From NCBI RefSeq assembly GCF_019320115.1, contig NC_089595.1:112422461-112486460 (forward strand): 64,000 nt of DNA. The letters run 5' to 3'. Positions 56,983-64,000 of this stretch are shown piece by piece. Every line of letters starts with the position of its first letter. The stretch's first letter is position 1. The position numbers and the translations under genes are program-made. The DNA is from Miscanthus floridulus. Taxonomy: Eukaryota; Streptophyta; Magnoliopsida; Poales; Poaceae. The notes under the pieces were generated by a model, which saw nothing but the letters and a program-made list of their open reading frames with translations, was not told where the DNA came from and ran no database searches.

Positions 56983-58900
56983 TTCATGGTTGGTGAAGTA
57001 GTGCAGGAGCTTCTGGGTCGCCATTAGCATAGCGTACAGAAGTTTCTGCACCTAGGGGGTACCGAACCATGGCATTGGTGAGTATCTCACCGACGAAGTA
57101 TACGGGTCGCTGGACCTTCAGATGGTGTCCTGGCTCCTCCCTCTCGATGACTAGGGCGGCGCTCACCACGTGGTTGCTTGCCGCAATGTAGAGGAGGAGA
57201 GGTTCTCCCCATTCAGGAGCGACGAGGATCAGGGCCGACATCAGTGATGCTTTAAGGCTTTCCAAAGCCTGCTATGCTTCCTTAGTCCAGACAAACATGT
57301 TCGTCTTTTTGAGAAGTTTGTAGAGAGGCATCCCCCGCTCGCCTAGCCGGGAGATGAACTAGCTCAGGGCGGCCAAATAGCCAGTGAGCCTTTGTACGCC
57401 CTTGATGTAGCGTATAGGGCCCATGTTGGGGATGGCCGTGATTTTTTCGGGGTTGGCCTCGATGCCGTGTTCGGACATGATATATCCAAGCAGCTTCCCC
57501 TTTGGAACCCTAGAAACACATTTTTAATGATTCAATTTGATGTTGAACCTTTGGAGGTTCGCGAACGTTGCGGCCAAGTTCATGATCAGGTAGTAAGCTT
57601 GAGCCGTTTTGACCACTATGTCATCAACATAGATGGCGATTGTTGGTTTTGGCCGCTCGACTTGGTCAGGTTGGTTGAGCGGGTCGATTTGGTCAGCAAA
57701 GCATTGCTGCATGCACCGTTGATAGGTGGCACCAGCGTTCTTTAGACCGAAAGGCATGATTACGTAGCAGTACGAACCATACGGGGTGATGAATGAAGTT
57801 GTGAGCTGGCTGAACTCTTTCATCGTGATCTGGTGGTAGCCTAAGTAGGCATCCAGAAAGGAGAGGATTTCACATCTCAAGGTGGAGTCGACTATCTAGT
57901 CTATGCATGGCAAAGGAAAATGGTTCTTCAGACATGCTTTGTTGAGGCCAGTATAATCAACGCACATTCTCCATTTCTCGGTCTTCTTTTTAACAAGAAT
58001 AGGATTGGCAAGCCAGTCAGAGTGGTATACCTCCATGATGAATCTAGCCGCCAGGAGTTTGGCGATCTCCTCGCCTATGGCCATGCACCTCTCATCATCA
58101 AAGCGATGCAGTCGTTGCTTACCAGGCTTTGAGCCTAGGACGAGGCATAATGCGTGCTTAGCGACCTCCCATAGTATGCCCTGAATGTCGGAAGGTTTCC
58201 ATGCAAAGACATCGCGATTGGCGCATAGAAAGTCGGTGAGCTCGTATTTCTATTTGGCTAGGAGATTGGCCCCGATCTGCACCATCTTGGTTGGATTGGT
58301 GGGGTCGATCCCCACCGCCTTGGTTTCCTCGATTGGGTAGAAGGTAGTCGAGGAGGTTGGCTTGTTGCAGTCTGGGACTGTCAGAGTCGACGAATTTTCG
58401 AGTTGAGAGAGCTCGGCTGAGTTGATGGCGGTAGTGGCGAACTCGAAATGCTCACGGTCACACGTGTAGGCATGCGAAAAGGTGCTACCCATAGTGATGA
58501 TGTTGTTCGGTCCTGGCATCTTTAGCTTGAGGTAGGTGTAGTTAGGGATCGCCTTGAACTTGGCGTAGCATGGCCGCCCCAAGATGGTGTGGGAGGACCC
58601 TAGGAAGTCCACCACCTCGAAGGTGAGGACCTCCGAGCAAAAGTTGGCTTGGTCACCAAATGTGACGGGCAGGTCGATCTACCCGAGCGGGTATGCCTGC
58701 ATCCCTAGGATCACGCCGTGGAAGGGAGAGCTCACTAGGCGGAGCTCCGACCGAGGGATGCGCATGGCGTCGAGGGTGTCGACGTAGAGAATGTTGAGGC
58801 TGCTACCTCCGTCCATCAGCACCTTGATGAGGTGCTTCTTGCGGACAATGGGGTCGATGATGAGTGGGTAGCAACCTGGTCTAGCGACATGGGAAGGATG
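56983..58900 (-). pseudogene. Protease, RT and RNase H of Tat element B
   Basis: Minus strand: protease VLMDGGSSLNILY (about 58810), PLG-stop-IDLPVTFG (58679), and a TAG at about 58250 (AK-stop-KYELTDFL). RT has WRMCVDYTGLN (about 57970), then CID-stop-IVDST, FITPYGSYCYVIMPFGLKN and YVDDIVVKT (about 57620). RNase H is LLLYIAASNHVVSAALVIE (about 57190) to the Tat C insertion at 56983. The stops stand at expected Gln codons. Within RT an unusual insertion (DPLNQPDQVERPKP) precedes the YVDD motif. Confidence 0.85.
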
Positions 58901-61389
58901 ATCTCTCTGATCAAAAGTGATCGGAAATTCTGACCAGCTAAGGAAGGAGGGGACGGCCGTTTCAACGATGCATGCCTCTCTATAGCGCACTTTGTGTTGG
59001 TGCTTGGAGTAGACGGCATCGGATCCCCCAAAGATCATGAGGCATTCCTCAGGATCGGGAAAGTCATTCCCGTCCTTGCCCACCACGCCTCCTTTCTTGG
59101 CCGCTGCCTCCTTGCCCTTTCCTTCTTTTGGCCCGCCGACCTATCGTAGAAAGTGCTTGAGGAGTTCACAGTCCTTGTAGAGGTGCTTGATGGAGTAGGC
59201 GTGGTTGGTGCATGGGCTCTCCGTGAGCTTGTCGAAGTGGTTGGGCTGGCCCTACTGGGGTTGCTTGCCCGCACGATCGGCCACGGCGACCAAAGTGGAG
59301 TTGACCGGTCGGCACCAATCCTTCTTGTTCTTTTTGCCCCTTTGTGTGGAGGGGCCCTCGTCTTGGTCCTCGCGCTTGGCCTTGCCCTTGTCTCGGCCTC
59401 CACTAAAGACCGCTCCAACCACCTCCTCGCCAGAGGCGTGGTTCGTGGCGACGTCAAGTAGGTCACAGGTGGTACGAGGCTTCAGACAGTCGAGCTTATG
59501 GATCAAGGACTCACAGGTTTTCCCGGAGAGGAACGCGCTGATGACGTCCATATTGACGACATCAGGAAAGGAGTTGCATTGTTTTGAGAACCTACAGATG
59601 TAATCCTGCAGGGACTCGTTGGGCTCCAACTGGCAGCTCTTGAGGTCCCAGGAATTCCCAGGGCGGACATACGTCCCCTGGAAATTCCCAATGAAGATCC
59701 TCTTCAAATCTGCCTAGTCGTGGATGCTGTCATGCGGGAGGAATTCGAGCCATGCTCCCCCACGTAGATGGGGAGGTATTGAATGATGAAGTGGTCATCA
59801 TCCACTCCTTTGGCTCGGTAGGCAAGCAGGAAATCTTCGAGCCAAATACCGGGGTTTGTTTCCCCGGTGTATTTGGCGATGTTGGTGGGTGGTCAAAAGT
59901 GCTACGGGAACGGCACTTTCTGGATGCGATGGCCAAAGGCCCATGGTCTCGGGCTGTCCAGGCTGGGGCTCCGGTCGTTCAGTCGGCAACCATGCCTAGG
60001 GTATGTTTCCCCGCTCCCCTCAATGGTCCGGTCGGGGCCCATGCCGCCTGCTCTCACCGCCCCTTGATGGATGTCATCATCATGCCGGGCTTGATGCCGA
60101 TTGTTGATAACACTGCGAGCATCTCGGTTCGGCCTGAGGCGTTCACGCACAGGTGGTTAGTGTGGAGCGGGCGCTGGGTCAGGCCGTGGTGCAGCTGTGG
60201 CCTCCTGTTCTGCGGGCGGCGACTGTAGCGGTGAGCGGATGGAGCGATTTGACTGGTGCGCCCCCATTCCCTCGGTGGGGAGAGAGGCCACGAGTCGGTG
60301 TCACGACGTGGAGCTCTCCGCCTGTTGAACGGCGGTGGTCTCCACCAGCGCCCAGAGGTTCCGGTGGATCGTCTACTCCTAGGGGTCGACAGGCTCTAGA
60401 AGGTCGCGTAGAAGCATCGCCGTGGCGGTAATGTTCTGGCCAGCCCAGGTAAACTGTAGGGGATTGTTTCCTCTGTCCATGATGTTGTGCTGGACCTGGA
60501 GGGCGTGACCCCGGGCGCTGCTCACCGGGTTGTGCACGCGTGGCGTGACATGTTGCGCCGAGCGCGTCGATGTAGGTGGCAGCTGGCTCTGCCGCCTTTG
60601 TCGTAACTCCTCATCGTGCTCCTACGCGTGCACGAGGGCCTCCGCATGAGGGTTCGGAGGGGTGTGAGTCTGTAGGGACTCCGCTAGCACCGGTGGCTAT
60701 CTCGGAGCGTCCGCCATAGCACACTCCCAGGATAGAGGGTGGCTAGGTGCCACGACGTTGCCGATGCGGGAGCTGTCGCTTTCAACCTCGTCATCCACGA
60801 GGTCATGGAAAGAGGCGGGAGCGTAGCCCGCCATCCCCATGAATTTAGATGTGAGAGGGGCGGCATCAGCATCTTTTGGAGCCTCCCTGCGTACGCGTCC
60901 ACGGGGGACGTGAGGCCGTAGGGGAACCGGTCACACGGCGGTTTCGGTGAGGACAACAGGGTCCCTCCAGAGAGTCAGCAGAAGATATTAAATAGCAAGT
61001 AAAGAACAATATGTACACTACTCATAGTGGGGTTTGAGCCTAGCGTGGGCTCGGAGCGGAGCGCAGGTGTCTCATCATTGAGGTCGCTGGGTGGCTCAGA
61101 GTCGATGGAGGGCGCTCCTCCTCCGACGGGTGCTGAAGCTAGTGCCTCCTCATGGAGGTGAAGCACACTGAGCTGGTCAGCGATGAAGTCTAGGCTTCCA
61201 AAGAGGAAGGTCTGGAATGGCTTGAAGACGGGAGAAACCCACATCCCAACAGGCGGGAGCGTGGGCAACTCCAGTGAGCCAAAACAAATCATATCACTTG
61301 AGCCCGTCATGCCAAAAATGGTGGAAAGGTGGGTCATCCGATGACCAAAAGCGTGAACGTATGACGTCCTCCCCACGGACAGCGCCAAC
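58901..61389 (-). pseudogene. gag of Tat element B
   Basis: Minus strand: the N-terminal part at about 61370-61030 reads ICFGSLELPT, SPVFKPFQTFLFGSLDF and LHEEALASAPVGGGAPS. A probable intron follows (about 61020-60960), then FPYGLTSPVDAYAGRLQ and a Pro/Arg-rich stretch with stops. The capsid end (MKRIFIGNFQGTYVRPGNSWDL to SGKTCESLIHKL, 59707-59500), a Lys-rich region and the C-x-H-x-C linker (about 59200) lead to protease. Primer-site sequence (minus GTTGGCGCTGTCCGTGGGGA) lies at 61370-61389. Confidence 0.75.
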
Positions 61390-62515
61390 TGTCGGTGCAA
61401 AAAGTGACCAACAAGTAAATATTTATAGTTTTGTCGTACGTTGTGATCGGATGTGGCCTAGTACTCAATGACACAGGGTTTATACTGATTCAGACAACGT
61501 GCCCTACGTCCAGTTCTAGTCGGTCAGAGACTTTATATCTGAGCCCAGGTGCTCGAAGTTTGTTGTGGGGTTACAAACGAATAGAAATGAGAAGGGGGTG
61601 TCGAAGGTCCGGTCAGACTCTGAACCGAAGGGCGAAGAGTGACGGGAGCTCCAACGTGCGCTAAGTATTGGAACATATGCTCTGTGTAGCTTTAGAGTTT
61701 GTGGAGCTGTTCGAGTGCTCAGAATGTCTAAAGCTCAGCAGAGAGTGAGTCGGAATTGATCGTCCCCTATTGGGAGAGAGCGCATCCCCTTTTATAGGTG
61801 AAGGGGATGGCCTTACAAGTGAGAGAGAGCGAGTTTGCACATGTGCTACTAAGTCTTGTTGCCCACGCTGTCAGGTACAAGACGGTCGTTGGCGCCCACA
61901 ATACTGTTTATGTCAGACGCGTGTGTCAGGTTTTACCGTGTTCGCCTGGTATGGCAAATAACGGTGCCTACAACACTGTAAGGCAAATGTCGGTGCCCAC
62001 AACACTGTTTGGGTTTCTGACATGCCTGGAAGGTTGGAGAGCACCCTTCTGACATGTCCTGACAGTACTGTCCTGCAGGTGTGCAGGGTACAGTCCTCGG
62101 TATTGCGGTTGACTTGAGCGCCTTGCCTTATCTGCTCCGCCTAATTTCTTGGGTCCTCACCGAGCGGACGTCCCTGGTCGGTCGTTCCCAGTCGGCTCCG
62201 ACTGCGTCGGTCGGAGTTGGAAGCTGTAAGCAGAGGTTCGGCGTATTCCTGGTTGGAAAAGCGGGTCGGAGTCAGAAGCGAGCGTCGTCCCCTCCTTGGC
62301 CAGTCCTTCCGGTCGGAAAAGCGGTCGGAGTGAGAAGCGAGCGTCGTCCCCTCCTTGGCCAGGCCTTCCGGTCGGAGACTGGATCGCTCTTCCAGCCTGC
62401 CGTGGGTTTATCCGGGCCAGCCTAGGAGGCGCGTATTGTCGCAACGTCATCTGCTGGGCCGAGCTTTTTGCTGGGAAGCGGGCCCATTGGGGAGCCTGGG
62501 TTTATGAACCCGACA
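61390..62515 (-). repeat. 5' LTR of Tat element B
   Basis: Plus-strand TGTCGGTGCAAAA to GAACCCGACA, 1126 bp. The minus strand has TATAAAA at 61790-61796. Short duplications occur inside (for example GTCGGTGCCCACAACACTGT variants at about 61890-62010 and GAGCGTCGTCCCCTCCTTGGCCAG at about 62280 and 62340). Its partner LTR is not in the window. Confidence 0.85.
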
Positions 62516-63847
62516 CATAGTATACATGCGATACCTTATGGTATATTTTATGATGTTTATGTAGTATAAACAAGATGTTCCACAATTATTTTGAGTATTC
62601 ATATAGTACGCGTGTCATCAGATATTGTGTGGTTATTTTAGGTTACGGAACTTTTAAAAAATGGAAAGTTATGGAATTTCCAAAAAAAAGAAGTCATGAT
62701 GAAAAATTGTGGCGATAAATTATATCACATAAAAAAGTAATGATAATGGTAGCGCCCGGACATCCGGATAGACGCCCGAACCGCCCGGATGTCTCCTGCG
62801 CCGCTAGACCACGTGCGGGACTGCTCGCGCTTCGGCTTCTCACGCGCATTGCAACATGTGCAACACCTGATCTACTTTGTGACATCCAGATCAAACACTT
62901 GCAACATAGGCCCGAAATAGATGAAACACTTGCAACATACGTCTAAAATACTTGCAAAATACTAAAAACCATTTGAAAGCCATTGCAAGCATATGCAACA
63001 TCTAGATGAAACACTTGCAACATATGTGTAAAACATATGCAACATCTAGATAAACACCCTTGCAACTTACGTCTAAAATACAGATGAAACATTTGTAACA
63101 GGCGTCTGTAACATAAGTGTATAGCCATTGCAATATATACAATATCCCGATCTACTTTTGCAACATCCATATAAAACACTTGAAACATACGCTTGCAACA
63201 TGTCAGGCGCGACACTCTAGTGGGCGGCGACCACCATGTCAGGCGCGTTGAGGAACTCGATAACCGTCTCGATGGGCAAATTGGGGCTGGGAGGAGCACC
63301 ACAAACTTGGCCACAGTGAGCTTCTTCCGCTAGGGGGCACCAGAGCGTGAGGAGTCTCAAGACGGGCGTGAAGTACGGCACGGCCATAACGCCCTTGCCA
63401 TCTCTAGCCGTAGGAGGAGGTGATGAGTTGGACGCCAGCGCTGACGATGAGGGCAGGGGTGGGCAGGAGGCGTGACTCCAACGGCTCTAACAAGGGAGGC
63501 GAGCGAGGGCCCCGGGGCGGAGGAAGCGGAAGTGGTCGCCGCTGGCAGCGGCGGAGGGGGAGGGGGAGCGGAGTTTGCGGCAAGCGCGTGGGGCAGACTG
63601 GAAGATTCTTTTTGGAGGCGGCGTCCGTTCGTGCGGACGCCCACACCGCAGCATTACCAAAAAAGTTATGCACATCATGTTGTATAACTTTGTAGCTTTC
63701 CAAAAATAGAAAGTTGTGGGAATAATTTTTCTAAAAACGAAAAGTTGCAAAGAAAAACCAGTTGATTAGTTGGCTCGCATTCCAACCATCTGGCGTTAAA
63801 GCTCAACAAAAGACTCACAGATCACTAGAGAAGAAGAATGAAACTAT
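62516..63847. other. Unassigned repeat DNA with GCAACAT-rich degenerate repeats
   Basis: 62840-63200 has many variants of AAACACTTGCAACATA spaced 20-40 bp apart, familiar from dispersed grass repeats. 63300-63660 is GC-rich. No protein domain recognised; short open frames in all directions are probably chance. Confidence 0.5.
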
Positions 63848-63966
63848 CAGCCTGATCGCTTGGTCGTAAACGATCGTGGATTATAAGCCAGAACAGTATT
63901 TTTCTCTCACACCAAACCAGCCAGCAGTAATAATCCACGATCGTTTCAGCCGAAACGAACAGGCTG
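63848..63966. mobile_element. Short MITE with CAGCCTG ends
   Basis: CAGCCTGATCGCTTGG at the start and CGAAACGAACAGGCTG at the end are imperfect inverted repeats; internal AACGATCGTGGATTAT and its complement extend them. Flanked by TAT on both sides. Shares AACAGTATTTTTCTCTCACA with 36357-36490. Confidence 0.78.
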
Positions 63967-64000
63967 TATGTTCAGAACAAACCAACACTGCAGTAGAGAA

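Larger units (their letters stand above)
39969..62515 (-). mobile_element. Tat element B (minus strand), interrupted by Tat C; left end unresolved
   Basis: From right to left: 5' LTR 61390-62515, primer site, gag, protease, RT and RNase H to 56983, then (after Tat C) archaeal RNase H and integrase to about 44440, and the antisense gene at 40263-43937. No matching 3' LTR is found at the left. It is either truncated or lies left of the solo LTR, which is itself inserted in this sequence. Many stops. Its protein and LTR sequences differ clearly from A and C. Confidence 0.85.

Noticed and set aside
63404..63703. Pro/Ser-rich frames in the GC-rich stretch near the end
   Set aside because: Several mutually overlapping frames with no domain; composition effect.

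Overview
This is intergenic DNA of a large plant genome, almost certainly a panicoid grass (sorghum, sugarcane, Miscanthus or maize type). It holds nested LTR retrotransposons of at least five families, a LINE fragment, grass-type MITEs and fragments of ordinary plant genes (receptor kinase, NPF transporter, ABCG transporter). I see no intact host gene, no tRNA or rRNA gene, and nothing bacterial. The assignment to a grass rests on element families, not on any species-specific marker.

Layout. 1-11312: a Ty3/gypsy chromovirus (Tekay/Del type, + strand) whose 5' LTR is cut by the window edge; its 3' LTR is 3.9 kb. It sits in a Ty1/copia SIRE-like element (- strand, 11313-14646), which sits in a Reina-type chromovirus (+, to 16416), which sits in an L1-type LINE (-, to the gap). 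17753-17852 is a run of 100 N. 17853-19408 and 33541-34490 form one block of captured gene fragments (kinase, NPF, ABCG), with ABCG present twice in inverted orientation. A Tat-lineage element (A, +, 19414-33535, target duplication ACGTC) interrupts its kinase fragment. 34490-38023 is mostly non-coding, with two MITEs and a repetitive minus-strand reading frame. 38029-39963 is a solo copia LTR with target duplication GACGC. About 39969-62515 is a second, different Tat element (B, -), split by a third Tat element (C, -, 46454-56977, target duplication ATGAC) related to A. The end carries GCAACAT-rich repeat DNA and a MITE.

How the parts relate. All gag-pol frames carry several stops and some frameshifts, so no copy looks autonomous. 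Premature stops are mostly TAG or TGA at positions where Gln, Trp or Arg is expected, and all 14 differences between the Tekay LTRs are transitions, as expected from decay of methylated cytosine. The Tat elements carry the features of their lineage: a second (archaeal-type) RNase H, a long 3' region with about 110-bp tandem repeats (A and C), and a separate antisense gene with the 'putative gypsy-type transposon' domain and coiled coils (A and B; C kept only its last exon).

The most unusual item is a reading frame between the Tekay 5' LTR and gag (1548-2537). It opens with a near-perfect copy of the histone H3 N-terminal tail, followed by a novel domain, a basic coiled coil and an acidic tail. 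It lies in an element whose integrase ends in a chromodomain. The second most unusual item is the inverted ABCG duplication in the captured-gene block, a possible source of hairpin RNA.
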